Shown piece by piece: positions 1 through 9,146 of a stretch of 64,000 nucleotides of DNA (positions within the stretch are counted from its first letter, which is position 1; each line of letters begins with the position of its first letter). The notes below the pieces were generated by a model. That model was not told where the DNA came from and did no database searches. It saw only the letters and a program-made list of their open reading frames with translations. Both the position numbers and the translations under genes were made by a program. This DNA is from Heterotrichella gracilis (Eukaryota > Sar > Xanthophyceae > Tribonematales > Xanthonemataceae), in NCBI GenBank assembly GCA_032358255.1, contig JAULBX010026940.1:62001-126000 (forward strand), read 5' to 3'.

Positions 1-2507
1 AGAGGTGAGTTTGTTTTCGCGGTAGGAAAACAGTTAAAGCCATTGGCTTGCACGCGCCATTTTGCAGACGTTTGCCAAGATGTATATTGAGGGTCTGCCA
101 AAACATTTCCTGTTGTTGAGTTTACTAATGAATAGGTTCCAGTAGCATTGTTAATACGATACAATTCATAAACAGTAATTGGAGGTGTGCTGCTTTCGAT
201 TGCATAATAGTTCCATTGAAAATTTCCGTTCTGTTGATCTATTACAAAAATAGATTGATGCCATGGACTTAATTGACTATAATTTCCGCAAGTATCGCGA
301 ATCTGCAATTTGTACTTAAAAAAAGAAGAATTAGGATCACCGTTCGCCGGACCAATACTCCTTGCAGTATCAGTGTAACTGCTGTAATTGTTTGTACTAA
401 TAGCTGCAATGCGCTTATAAATATTTGTTGATACTTCACGATAAACAATAAAACTATCAGCATTTTGGTATAACGTTTTTTCCCAAAATATTTCGTTATT
501 AATACCAAGAGAATCAACAGAAATTAAACAAATGTTTGGCGCAGATAGAGAGGTTGTATTCAAGGTAAATGCGGCAGAGCTGGAACAGTTATAACTATTT
601 GTACCTGTTACATTATAAATGGTGGTTACAGCTGGTGAAACTGAAACTGTGTTTGTGGTTGCTGAAGTATTCCATGAATAACTTGTTGCGCCCCCTGCAG
701 TTAAAACAGTAGCCTTGTTAGCGCAGTTAAATGTAGCACCACTTACACTTACTAACGGCGATGGGTTAACAGTTACTGTTACTAAAGTACGCGGACTTGG
801 TGTACAGGTTGTAACGCCTGCATAGTAACTATAAGTTGTTGGTCCTGCTGTGCCGGTTGTTAAAGCTGATGTTGTGAAAACGCCGCCTGTTGCTATTACA
901 GGTGTAGACGTTGACGTTGCATACCAATTAACTGTTAGCGATGAGTTTGTTGCGCTTAAAGTTGCACTATTACCCGAGCACAGGTTTGAGTTAGCAGCAC
1001 TTGTTACATTTGTTGGCGAAGCCGGTGTAATGCATTGTGTGTATTTTGCTAAATAAATATCTCCACCAGCTGATGTAGATGGAAGTGAATAAGTTGCCGG
1101 ACCCGGGTCAAAATCGTTTGAGCCAACAAAAGCTCCGGTACTGTATATAGTGCCTAAGGCGTCTAAGGCCATAGCATTATTTAAAGCGTCGGCATTTGCA
1201 TTTGCGGTAAAATTCCATAAATAATTACCTGCGCTATTGTATTTTGCCAAATACATATCTGAGTTATTACTAGTACTAAAGTTTTGAGCGCTAACAGATG
1301 TGCCTTTAAAATCTACGGTAGCTTGAAACCTGCCTCCAACATATATATTAGAAGAGGCGTCGGTTAAAACACAACTGGCACCATCATAACCCGACGACCC
1401 AATTTGAAAAGCCCATTGATAAATGTTAGCGTTATTATACTTGGCCACAAAGCCATCCAATTGACCACCAGAGGTGAGGATCGCAGATGCCGCTGAAGGA
1501 TCCATATCGGCAGTGCCGAAAAAATTACCGGTAGCATACAGATCGCCGTTTGCATCGCAAGTGATATAACTAACCTCTATTTGCTGTGGGCCGCGTATAG
1601 AAAAGGCAGATTGAAAGGCCATATTACTGCTGTATCTTGCAATAAAGCCGTTTCCGCCGGTACTAACGGTATATGGCAAATTCACTACGCCCGCACTCGG
1701 ATCAAAATCCGTTGCAGCATCCGAAAAATAACCGCCAACACATATGTTATTTGAACCGTCGAAACACAAACACTCCCCCATAGAACCGCCATTAGCAGCT
1801 CCAATTGGAAATGCCCATTGGCAGGCACCGCTACCATTGTATTTTGCCAGGTAACAAGTCTGGTATGAATTTGCACATGAAAGGTTTACAGGCGAAGCGG
1901 TAGGATTAAAATCTACCGTATTATTAAACCAACCGGTTACATATATGTTTCCGCTTGGATCAATTGCTAGTCTGTTACCCCTTTCACTTCCGATTGAACC
2001 CATGGTAAAGGCCCAGATAAAATTACCACTACTTGTGTATTTGGCCAAAAATGCATCGCCATTGCCTAACGATGACAGCATATATGTAGTAAAAGGCGAA
2101 GGATCGAAATCGGCAGTGCCAGGAGCGCTTCCGCCTAAAATTCCTGTAACTACAACATTACCTCCATTATCAATTTTAATATCATAGCCATAATCATTAC
2201 TGTTTACTATACCTATCGGGAAAGCCCAAACCAGGGCACCGGTAGAAGTGTACTTGGCTACAAAAATATCATAGCCTCCCGCCGTCGCTGTAATATTTGA
2301 AAACGTTGGAGAAGCGTCAAAATCGGTTGTACCTCCAAAAGAACCGCAAACATAAACATTTCCGGCAGCATCATAGGTAACAGAATTTCCAATTCCACCT
2401 ATAACGCCATTGCTGTTAAAACTATTGGCAAAACCCAAAGCCGGCAATTGCGCTTTTAGTATTATTGGAATAATAAACGCAAGTAAAAAAAATAATTTAA
2501 TTTTCAT
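1..2507 (-). CDS. Secreted beta-propeller (SBBP-type) repeat protein, C-terminus beyond window
   Basis: The gene starts at ATG 2507-2505 and stays open for 835 codons to the window edge, so only its C-terminus is missing. Residues 1-20 form a signal peptide (hydrophobic core, then LKAQ). Residues of about 21-480 hold some seven or eight repeats of about 60 aa. Each has a strand like YVTGxF, then DFDPSP or a variant, then a FLAKYxxxG core. From about residue 490 there is an Ig-like stretch and then an Fn3-like stretch. This architecture is typical of large exported Bacteroidota surface proteins, which usually end in a type IX sorting domain; that end is not visible here. Function unknown; adhesion or surface display is only an inference. 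Confidence 0.85.
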   Translation of the reverse strand, partial: MKIKLFFLLAFIIPIILKAQLPALGFANSFNSNGVIGGIGNSVTYDAAGNVYVCGSFGGTTDFDASPTFSNITATAGGYDIFVAKYTSTGALVWAFPIGIVNSNDYGYDIKIDNGGNVVVTGILGGSAPGTADFDPSPFTTYMLSSLGNGDAFLAKYTSSGNFIWAFTMGSIGSERGNRLAIDPSGNIYVTGWFNNTVDFNPTASPVNLSCANSYQTCYLAKYNGSGACQWAFPIGAANGGSMGECLCFDGSNNICVGGYFSDAATDFDPSAGVVNLPYTVSTGGNGFIARYSSNMAFQSAFSIRGPQQIEVSYITCDANGDLYATGNFFGTADMDPSAASAILTSGGQLDGFVAKYNNANIYQWAFQIGSSGYDGASCVLTDASSNIYVGGRFQATVDFKGTSVSAQNFSTSNNSDMYLAKYNSAGNYLWNFTANANADALNNAMALDALGTIYSTGAFVGSNDFDPGPATYSLPSTSAGGDIYLAKYTQCITPASPTNVTSAANSNLCSGNSATLSATNSSLTVNWYATSTSTPVIATGGVFTTSALTTGTAGPTTYSYYAGVTTCTPSPRTLVTVTVNPSPLVSVSGATFNCANKATVLTAGGATSYSWNTSATTNTVSVSPAVTTIYNVTGTNSYNCSSSAAFTLNTTSLSAPNICLISVDSLGINNEIFWEKTLYQNADSFIVYREVSTNIYKRIAAISTNNYSSYTDTARSIGPANGDPNSSFFKYKLQIRDTCGNYSQLSPWHQSIFVIDQQNGNFQWNYYAIESSTPPITVYELYRINNATGTYSLVNSTTGNVLADPQYTSWQTSAKWRVQANGFNCFPTAKTNSP

Positions 2508-2600
2508 TTTAATGATCTATAAAATTTATACTTAGGACTTAACTATTGGGAGGCAGAACGAAAATAATGAAAATTTTGCTAGTTTGCTGAAATGTGCAAA

Positions 2601-2624
2601 CAAAAAAGCCTCTTCGCAGAGGCT
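2601..2624 (-). terminator. Rho-independent terminator of the RNase G/E gene
   Basis: The stem AGCCTCT / AGAGGCT (2607-2613 and 2618-2624) has a 4-nt loop. On the minus strand a run of T follows it. It lies about 25 bases after the RNase G/E stop codon. Confidence 0.8.
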
Positions 2625-2647
2625 CTTAAAAATTTTGTTGCTAAAGT

Positions 2648-4204
2648 CTAAACTACGATCTCGTCACCATCTTTATTAAAGAATTTAAATTCCATAAAGC
2701 CCTGGCTGGCCATGCTTTGTACTTTAACCCATTGTTTGTGTTCTGAATACCATTTCCATTGTTTGCTTCTAAACAAACCGCCTTTTTTAATAAAGGCTTC
2801 AATGTATGGATGAACATTTAGTGTAATATTTTTTTGATTTTGTTCTTTAATTATAAAGCGTAATGTATTTTCAATTTGGTCAACAAACAAAATACTTGGT
2901 TGTACTTTACCTGTACCATTACAACTAGGACAAGTTTCTAAAACCTCTACATTAACTTCAGGGCGCAAACGTTGACGAGTGATTTGAATCAAGCCAAATT
3001 TACTCGGCGGCAAAATATTATGTTTTGCGCGGTCGCTTTTCATCTCGTCTTTCAACTTATCAAAAAGCAACTTACGGTTGTCGGCATTGTGCATGTCAAT
3101 AAAGTCAACCACAATAATACCACCCATATCGCGTAAACGTAGCTGGCGTGCAACCTCAACTGCAGATTCTAAATTTACTTCTAATGCGTTTTCTTCCTGG
3201 CTGCTATCGCTTTTCGCACGGTTACCGGAGTTCACATCAAATACGTGTAAAGCCTCGGTATGTTCAACAACTAAATAAGCACCGCTTTTCATGTGTACTG
3301 TTTTTCCAAACAACGATTTTATTTGTTTTTCAATTCCGTAAGCATCAAAAATTGGAAGTTTACCCGAATAATGTTTTAAAATATCCAGTTTATCCGGAGA
3401 GATAGTTTTTATGTATTGTTTAAGGTCCTCATAAACTTTTGCATCGTTAACATGAATAGCGTTAAAAGATGCATTTAAAAAATCGCGGAGAATAGCGTTT
3501 GTTCTGTCAACTTCACCTAAAACACGTAAAGGCGGTTGTCCACTTTTAAGCATATTAAAAGCATCGTCCCAACGTTTTACAAGATCGTTAAGATCAGCTT
3601 CAAGATCGGCTACCGGTTTGTTTTCGGCAACAGTGCGCACAATAACTCCAAAATTCTTTGGCTTTATGGTTTGCATGAGTTCTTTTAAACGTTTCTTCTC
3701 ATCAAAATTTCTAATTTTTGACGAAACAGAAATTTTATCAGAGAATGGAATTAATACTAAATAACGGCCGGCTAATGAAATTTCGGTAGTGATTCGCGGA
3801 CCTTTTGCGCTGATGGGTTCTTTGGCAACCTGCACCAAAACATTTTGTCCTGATTTTATGACCTCATTAATTTTGCCGTCTTTTTTAATTTCGGGCTCAT
3901 TTTTAAAGTACATAAGGTTACTCACATTTTGCTTTCCGCTTTGCGATTGGTTAACGTATTTTATAAGTGAGTTGGCCTGAGGTCCCAGGTCGAGGTAATG
4001 CAAAAATGCATCTTTTTCATATCCTACATCCACAAAAGCTGCATTAAGGCCTGTCATAACCTTTTTAGCTTTGCCTAAGTAAATATCGCCAACCGAAAAT
4101 TTTGAATTATTCTTTTCGCGGTGTAATTCTACTAAACGTTTATCGTGTAGCAGGGCAATAACAACTTCGTTAGGCGTGGAATTAATTATTAATTCTTGGT
4201 TCAC
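2648..4204 (-). CDS. rng: Ribonuclease G/E family endoribonuclease
   Basis: Endoribonuclease for rRNA processing and mRNA decay, 518 aa, the short RNase G type without the long RNase E scaffold tail. The N-terminus carries an S1-like RNA-binding domain (about residues 35-125, beginning near VGDIYLGKAKKV). The catalytic DNase-I-like subdomain is clear: FDVNSG and VVDFIDM supply the two Mg-binding aspartates, with RQLRLRDMGG between them. The CPSCNGTG motif is the zinc-link CxxC that joins subunits in RNase E/G. It is a single gene with its own terminator. The call is secure; the G versus E name is by length. Confidence 0.95.
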   Translation of the reverse strand: MNQELIINSTPNEVVIALLHDKRLVELHREKNNSKFSVGDIYLGKAKKVMTGLNAAFVDVGYEKDAFLHYLDLGPQANSLIKYVNQSQSGKQNVSNLMYFKNEPEIKKDGKINEVIKSGQNVLVQVAKEPISAKGPRITTEISLAGRYLVLIPFSDKISVSSKIRNFDEKKRLKELMQTIKPKNFGVIVRTVAENKPVADLEADLNDLVKRWDDAFNMLKSGQPPLRVLGEVDRTNAILRDFLNASFNAIHVNDAKVYEDLKQYIKTISPDKLDILKHYSGKLPIFDAYGIEKQIKSLFGKTVHMKSGAYLVVEHTEALHVFDVNSGNRAKSDSSQEENALEVNLESAVEVARQLRLRDMGGIIVVDFIDMHNADNRKLLFDKLKDEMKSDRAKHNILPPSKFGLIQITRQRLRPEVNVEVLETCPSCNGTGKVQPSILFVDQIENTLRFIIKEQNQKNITLNVHPYIEAFIKKGGLFRSKQWKWYSEHKQWVKVQSMASQGFMEFKFFNKDGDEIVV

Positions 4205-4390
4205 GCGCGTAATATTTTAAATTATTAATAGTATATGGCTACAATAAATATTGAATACCCTCAAACAGATCGTTCAAAAAAAATCACGACCCATATGCTC
4301 CCTTAAATAAGGCGCATTATTTATTATACTTATTAAAAACAACTAAAACGGAAAAGCAAAACGCCTTCCGTTAAAGTTAATTTTTTTACT

Positions 4391-4414
4391 AAAAACAATC
4401 AGCTAAGGCTGATT
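4391..4414 (-). terminator. Terminator overlapping the stop codon of the 29-aa gene
   Basis: The stem AATCAGC / GCTGATT (4397-4403 and 4408-4414) has a 4-base loop and is followed by GTTTTT on the minus strand. It shares two bases with the TAA of the small gene at 4413-4502, so termination follows translation directly. Confidence 0.65.
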
Positions 4415-4502
4415 ATTTTTTCTTATGACGATTCTTCCTCAAACGTTTTTTGCGTTTGTGTGTCGCCATTTTATGTCTTTTTCTTTTCTTTCCGCTTGGC
4501 AT
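4413..4502 (-). CDS. AURKAIP1/COX24-domain mini-protein (small-subunit ribosomal type)
   Basis: A 29-codon reading frame too short for ordinary gene calling. The product starts MPSGKKRKRHKMATHKRKKR and is almost wholly Lys, Arg and His. The pattern KKRKRHKMATHKRKKRLRKNRHK matches in spirit the short AURKAIP1/COX24 proteins annotated throughout Bacteroidota, which are related to mitochondrial small-subunit protein mS38 (family knowledge). It probably binds rRNA in the 30S subunit. It lies between the RNase G/E gene and a TPR gene on the same strand, 18 bases after the TPR stop, and has its own hairpin at the stop codon. Family assignment is by composition and pattern only. Confidence 0.8.
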   Translation of the reverse strand: MPSGKKRKRHKMATHKRKKRLRKNRHKKK

Positions 4503-4520
4503 AATTTTATTTTTAAGTTG

Positions 4521-5345
4521 TTAATTTTTACTTTTTAATTGGTCAATGTATTTATTTATTTCAAGTCTTGCTGTTACATCATTCGTTTTTGACGAATATT
4601 TTTGCAGCATCTCAATTGTTTTTGTAGTGTTACCTTGTTGCTCGTAAGCATCTGCCAAATGCAAATATGCTTCAATATAGTTACTGTCTATTCTTGTAAC
4701 TGCATTAAACCTGCTAATTGCTTTGTCCAGCTGCCCGCTTTTAACCGAGAAAAATGCAAAGGTCAATTGCAGTTTTATGTTGCTGCTATCTGTCTTTTCA
4801 ATTTCTTTTAAGCGTTTTATCCCTTCCATCGGATCTTCCGATCCTTCAACATAACAAGAGGCTAACATAATTTTAGCATCGGTGTTATTTGGTTCCAGCT
4901 CGAGTCCTTTAGAAAAACAACGGCTTGCGGATTGATACAAAACCGGAATTGCTGTTTTATCCTGAATGAACTGGATAGCATAATAATAGCGGTTACCGGC
5001 TTTAAGCCAGGCTGCGGCATTATTTTGCTTTTTTGCCAATTGCTCAGTATAATGGGCAGCAAGGTCGGGCCTTTTTGCTTTATCCCAAAATGCAACTACA
5101 CTATCTAACTGTTGCGCGGCAAGGAGCTTATCGTGTTGCGTTTTTTTAGAAGGCTCAAGGCTTTTAAGAGCCATGTTCAAATAAACTTCCAAATTTGCAT
5201 CACTCGAAGCAAGGTTTGCCTTGGTAGCATGATCGTGCCCGTCATCATCGCTGTGTTTTGGGGCAATTTTTGGTGCAATAAATAAAAGAACGAATAAACC
5301 TAAAGCGCTAATAATTAAAACTAACTGTGTTTTTTTAACGCTCAT
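4521..5345 (-). CDS. Membrane-anchored tetratricopeptide repeat protein
   Basis: A 274-aa protein with one N-terminal membrane span (about residues 7-25) and then a His/Asp-rich linker (DDDGHDHA). Helical TPR repeats run from about residue 95 to the end. TPR signatures are visible in AAAWLKAGNRYYYA, CFSKGLELEPNNTDAKIMLA and IEAYLHLADAYEQQGN. The orientation suggests repeats facing the periplasm. It starts 7 bases after the HU gene and is probably co-transcribed with it. TPR proteins are protein-protein adaptors; no specific partner can be read here. Confidence 0.8.
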   Translation of the reverse strand: MSVKKTQLVLIISALGLFVLLFIAPKIAPKHSDDDGHDHATKANLASSDANLEVYLNMALKSLEPSKKTQHDKLLAAQQLDSVVAFWDKAKRPDLAAHYTEQLAKKQNNAAAWLKAGNRYYYAIQFIQDKTAIPVLYQSASRCFSKGLELEPNNTDAKIMLASCYVEGSEDPMEGIKRLKEIEKTDSSNIKLQLTFAFFSVKSGQLDKAISRFNAVTRIDSNYIEAYLHLADAYEQQGNTTKTIEMLQKYSSKTNDVTARLEINKYIDQLKSKN

Positions 5346-5352
5346 TGTTTAT

Positions 5353-5667
5353 CTAATCCATGTTTTTTTGTATTGGTTCTGCCGTTTTTACATTGCGTTT
5401 CACCCTGTCGGCAAAAGTTTTTGAGGCTTTAAACGCGGGAATATAATGCGCAGGAATAACTACGGTTGTATTTTTAGAAATATTACGCCCGATCTTTTCG
5501 GCGCGTTTTTTTACTACAAAGGTTCCAAACCCACGTAAATAAACATTTTTTCCTTCTACCATGGAGTTGCGTATGGTCTTCATAAACGCTTCTACCGTGG
5601 CTTGTACAGCCATTTTTTCAATGCCTGTTTTTTCTGAGATTTCGTTAACAATATCTGCTTTGGTCAT
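5353..5667 (-). CDS. HU/IHF family DNA-binding protein
   Basis: A nucleoid-associated, DNA-bending protein of 104 aa, slightly longer than classical HU (about 90) because of a C-terminal tail. The N-terminus MTKADIVNEISEKTG, the helix ending VEAFMKTIRNSM, the arm core GFGTFVVKKRAEKIGRN and the tail FKASKTFADRVK are all HU family signatures. It is first in a two-gene unit with the TPR gene. A good -7 promoter element lies 47 bases upstream (5714-5721, minus strand). Confidence 0.95.
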   Translation of the reverse strand: MTKADIVNEISEKTGIEKMAVQATVEAFMKTIRNSMVEGKNVYLRGFGTFVVKKRAEKIGRNISKNTTVVIPAHYIPAFKASKTFADRVKRNVKTAEPIQKNMD

Positions 5668-5713
5668 TTTACAAACTATTTAAAATCAATTAATTGTATT
5701 TTAAAACGGGAGG

Positions 5714-5721
5714 CAAAGATA
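5714..5721 (-). promoter_or_regulatory. -7 promoter element of the HU gene
   Basis: Reads TATCTTTG on the minus strand, a full match to the Bacteroidota -7 consensus TAnnTTTG. It sits 47 bases upstream of the HU start codon. No clear -33 TTG is visible at the usual spacing. Confidence 0.6.
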
Positions 5722-5806
5722 GTATTATTATTATTAATTGAAAATTTTTTAAGAATTTCTTTTTTTAAGCATTAGTAAGGGTTTAAGCCTTAATTTTACC
5801 TCCATA

Positions 5807-6868
5807 ATGGAAAATTGGTTTAGTCAGGGGCTTATAAAATGGTATAAAAAGAACAAACGCGACCTGCCCTGGCGCCACGAAACTGATGCTTACAAGATCT
5901 GGCTTTCGGAGATCATTTTGCAGCAAACACAGGTAGTTCAGGGTACCAGCTATTACTTAAAATTCACGCAAAAATACCCAAAAATAGGTCAGTTGGCCGC
6001 CGCCAAAGAAGATGAGGTTCTTAAATTATGGCAAGGATTAGGTTATTATTCTAGGGCTCGGAACCTACATGCCACTGCTAAAGTTGTAAATGATCAATTT
6101 AAAGGCAAATTCCCCTCCAATTACAATGATATTAAGTCTTTGAAAGGTATTGGCGACTATACAGCTGCGGCCATTAGCAGTTTTGCTTTTAATCTGCCCT
6201 TTGCCGTGGTAGATGGCAACGTTTATAGGGTGTTAAGCCGTTTGTTTGGGGTTGAAACGCCCATAGATTCGGGGATGGGGAAGAAAGAGTTCCAAACTTT
6301 GGCAACAGAATTATTGGACAAAAATAACCCTGCGCTGCACAATCAAGCAATCATGGAGTTTGGTTCACAATTATGCAAACCGGTGAATCCCGATTGCGAA
6401 AATTGTATGTTCAACGCAAAGTGTTTTGCTTTTAAAACAGCGCGCATTCATGAACTGCCGCTTAAAGCAAAAAAAACAAAGATTACTAATAGATTTTTAA
6501 ATTATGTGGTGTTAATTGATAAGAATAACAGTATCTATTTAAATAAAAGGGCTGCAAATGACATCTGGAAAGGCCTTTACGAGTTCTTGTTAATTGAATC
6601 TGATAAAGAAATTACCACACAACAATTGCTTAAGCACACAAAATTGCAGCAAATGGCCGGTCAAAAATTTGATCTGTTACACACATCAAAATTGTATAAG
6701 CATGTTTTAAGTCACCAGCATTTATACGCTAAATTTTATGTTGTAAAAACCAAAACAGCCTTTGAAAAAACACAAACAAAAAGCGCTTTAAAAAATTTAA
6801 CAGATTTTGCTTTTTCGAGGTTAAGCGAAAAATTCTTAAATGATTGTGATTTAAAAGAAATAGTTTAA
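5807..6868 (+). CDS. mutY: A/G-specific adenine DNA glycosylase
   Basis: Base-excision repair enzyme that removes adenine mispaired with 8-oxoguanine, 353 aa, full length. The helix-hairpin-helix is LKGIGDYTAAAI and the catalytic aspartate follows in VVDGNVYRVLSR. The [4Fe-4S] cluster cysteines are spaced C-x6-C-x2-C-x5-C in the run from CKPVNPDC to AKCF. The C-terminal half is the NUDIX-like 8-oxoG recognition domain. It is transcribed divergently from HU and stands just before a YceI gene. Confidence 0.96.
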   Translation: MENWFSQGLIKWYKKNKRDLPWRHETDAYKIWLSEIILQQTQVVQGTSYYLKFTQKYPKIGQLAAAKEDEVLKLWQGLGYYSRARNLHATAKVVNDQFKGKFPSNYNDIKSLKGIGDYTAAAISSFAFNLPFAVVDGNVYRVLSRLFGVETPIDSGMGKKEFQTLATELLDKNNPALHNQAIMEFGSQLCKPVNPDCENCMFNAKCFAFKTARIHELPLKAKKTKITNRFLNYVVLIDKNNSIYLNKRAANDIWKGLYEFLLIESDKEITTQQLLKHTKLQQMAGQKFDLLHTSKLYKHVLSHQHLYAKFYVVKTKTAFEKTQTKSALKNLTDFAFSRLSEKFLNDCDLKEIV

Positions 6869-6888
6869 ATTTGATTAAAATTCAACCT

Positions 6889-7443
6889 ATGAAAAAATTA
6901 GTATTTGCTACACTTTTATGTTTTTGCTTAACGGGTGTTTACTCGCAAATTTATAAAGCAAAAGATGGTACCACTTTAATACATTTTTATTCTAAATCGC
7001 CGTTAGAGGATATTGATGCCGCTAACAAAGGTGCTGTAATTGTTTTGAATACAAACAGTAGTGATCTGCAGGTGAGGGTTACCATTCAGAATTTTAAATT
7101 TAAAAATGCTTTAATGGAAGAGCATTTTAATGAGAATTATTTAGAATCGACCAAATATCCAAACTGTGTTTTTAAAGGCAAGATCAACGAAAAAATTGAT
7201 TACACAGCTGATGGCGAACACAAAGTTACCGTTACGGGTAAAATGGAATTACATGGTGTAACAAAAGATGTAACATTAGATGGCACCCTTACTAAAAAAG
7301 GCGCTGATATTTTATTAGATACCAAGTTCAAAATTAAAGTGGCTGATTATAATATCCAGGTTCCATCTTTATATGTAAAAAACATTGCAGAAGTTGTTGA
7401 TGTAACATTAGTAAGCACCCTAGAACCATTTGTAAAAAAATAA
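6889..7443 (+). CDS. YceI-family secreted lipocalin-like protein
   Basis: A 184-aa exported protein. I place the start at ATG 6889 rather than the upstream TTG at 6871, because MKKLVFATLLCFCLTGVYS is a clean signal peptide. The mature part has the YceI beta-barrel pattern: F.G.I near KYPNCVFKGKINEKID, then GKMELHGVTKDVTLDGTL, then FKIKVADYNI. YceI proteins bind isoprenoid-like lipids in the periplasm (family knowledge). Next comes a DUF5777 barrel protein 13 bases downstream; this pairing suggests a common electron-transfer or envelope role, which is inferred. Confidence 0.88.
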   Translation: MKKLVFATLLCFCLTGVYSQIYKAKDGTTLIHFYSKSPLEDIDAANKGAVIVLNTNSSDLQVRVTIQNFKFKNALMEEHFNENYLESTKYPNCVFKGKINEKIDYTADGEHKVTVTGKMELHGVTKDVTLDGTLTKKGADILLDTKFKIKVADYNIQVPSLYVKNIAEVVDVTLVSTLEPFVKK

Positions 7444-7456
7444 TCCGTTATTTACT

Positions 7457-8404
7457 ATGAGCATTTTTAAAAAATCATTCTTTATTCTTTCCCTTGCACT
7501 ATCTTCTAATTTACTGTTTTCGCAAGACGATCTTTTAGACCTGGTAACAGATAAAAAAGATGAAAAGCCCCAAAAAGTTTATGCAACATTTAAAACCGTG
7601 CGCATTGGTAACGCTCAAACCATCGAAACAGTAAAGAAAAAACATTTGGATTTTAGAACCAGTCACCGCTTTGGAAATATCTATAACAGCGATCTCCCTA
7701 ACCCTATTAATACAACCGGGCAAACCTTTGTAGGTTTTGAAGGTGCCAGCGACATCCGTTTTAGTTTTGATTACGGTTTAACCGACGATATTACTATTGG
7801 TATTGGCCGTAGCAGAATGAACCACATTGTTGATGGAAGCATTAAGTGGACCTTTATGAGGCAAACTGCCAACTTTAGTAAACCAGTTTCAATTTCATTT
7901 TTTTCAAGCACGGGTTATACACACGATCTGCCATCTACCATTTACAGTGGTATTGTAAAAGATTTTGAAACAAATGAAATGCACCGTTTAAATTATTTTA
8001 ACCAAATAATTATTGCCAGTAAAATTAATAACTGGTTATCATTAGAATTATTACCAAGCTATATGCATCGCAATTTTATTAAAGAGCGCGTAAACAAAAA
8101 TGGCGAAGCTGATGTGAACGGATTCTTTAGTATTGGTTTTGGCGGCAGAATAAAATTAAACAAACGCGTGAGCTTTATTGGTGATTATTTTTATAATGTA
8201 TCCCCTTTCTACGCCAATAATGAGAAAGCTTTTAACCCTTTATCCTTAGGTTTTGAGATTGAAACAGGCGGTCACGTTTTTAGTTTATTCTTTACAAACG
8301 CTGGCGGTTTAATTGAGAATAATTTTATTCCATATACTACCGAAACGTGGAGCAAAGGACAAGTTAAATTTGGTTTCTGCATCTCACGTACTTTTGCACT
8401 TTAA
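7457..8404 (+). CDS. DUF5777-family outer-membrane beta-barrel protein
   Basis: 315 aa with a signal peptide (residues 1-22, ending NLLFSQ). The mature sequence alternates beta strands typical of an outer-membrane barrel. HRFGNIYNSD, FGFEGASDIRFSFDYGLTDDITIGIGRSR-like strands and a C-terminal FGFCISRTF match the DUF5777 family of Bacteroidota as I recall it. It lies directly after the YceI gene, probably in one operon. Molecular function unknown. Confidence 0.78.
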   Translation: MSIFKKSFFILSLALSSNLLFSQDDLLDLVTDKKDEKPQKVYATFKTVRIGNAQTIETVKKKHLDFRTSHRFGNIYNSDLPNPINTTGQTFVGFEGASDIRFSFDYGLTDDITIGIGRSRMNHIVDGSIKWTFMRQTANFSKPVSISFFSSTGYTHDLPSTIYSGIVKDFETNEMHRLNYFNQIIIASKINNWLSLELLPSYMHRNFIKERVNKNGEADVNGFFSIGFGGRIKLNKRVSFIGDYFYNVSPFYANNEKAFNPLSLGFEIETGGHVFSLFFTNAGGLIENNFIPYTTETWSKGQVKFGFCISRTFAL

Positions 8405-8407
8405 AAT

Positions 8408-9133
8408 TTGAATAAAGTGATCACAAACCATATTTTTAGCGATCATTTATTACAAAAACAACACTTAGCACCTTTATTAAAGAATCATACTGATGTGATC
8501 TGGACCTCGGTTTTCTTTTTATGTTGCCTGGGCTTACTGGTGTTCATAAAGGTAACATCATATTCAAAAGTATTAAAGATCGTTCAATCAACTTTTAACT
8601 CTAATGCTTTACATGAATTAGAGAGAGAAGAAAGCAAAAGCTTTAAATTGTATTCCGTTTTGCTTTCGTTGTTTTTTTTATTGAATGTTTCTTTTCTCTT
8701 ATACAAAGTAAATAGTTTTTATAATTTAGTTTTTACCGAAAGTGCTTTGTTCGTACAATTCGCATTTATATTGCTTATTGTTTTACTTTTTATAGCCTTC
8801 AAGACTTTGCTAAATCAATTTATATGCTTCCTATCTAACGATTGGAAAACACTATCTGAATATTCTTATAGCTCTTTAAAGATCAATCAAACCTTCGGTA
8901 TCTTTTTATTCCCGTGGCTTGTATTGGCCGAGTTGACGCAGTTTAACGCACTTATTTTTATTTCAGGCGCATTTGTTGTTCTTGCAGCGGCTATTGTTTA
9001 TAGATGGTATAAAGGCGTAATTATTGGTCTTATAGAGGAAAGAGTAGGATTATTACAAACTTTTACCTACTTTTGCGGCTTAGAAATTTTACCGGTTATT
9101 GTGTTGGTGAAATATATTATTGAAACATTTTAA
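8408..9133 (+). CDS. DUF4271 integral membrane protein
   Basis: 241 aa with about six hydrophobic segments (residues of about 32-50, 82-101, 112-132, 158-178, 180-198 and 217-238). Length, membrane pattern and position immediately upstream of hemD fit the DUF4271 family, conserved in Bacteroidota. The start is TTG at 8408; GTG at 8417 is an alternative. It follows the DUF5777 gene by 3 bases and precedes hemD by 13. Function unknown. Confidence 0.75.
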   Translation: MNKVITNHIFSDHLLQKQHLAPLLKNHTDVIWTSVFFLCCLGLLVFIKVTSYSKVLKIVQSTFNSNALHELEREESKSFKLYSVLLSLFFLLNVSFLLYKVNSFYNLVFTESALFVQFAFILLIVLLFIAFKTLLNQFICFLSNDWKTLSEYSYSSLKINQTFGIFLFPWLVLAELTQFNALIFISGAFVVLAAAIVYRWYKGVIIGLIEERVGLLQTFTYFCGLEILPVIVLVKYIIETF

Positions 9134-9146
9134 TAAGGCTTAATTA

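Noticed and set aside
1-2507. Broken gene at the left edge
   Set aside because: I translated the whole stretch in one frame without a stop; it is simply cut by the window.
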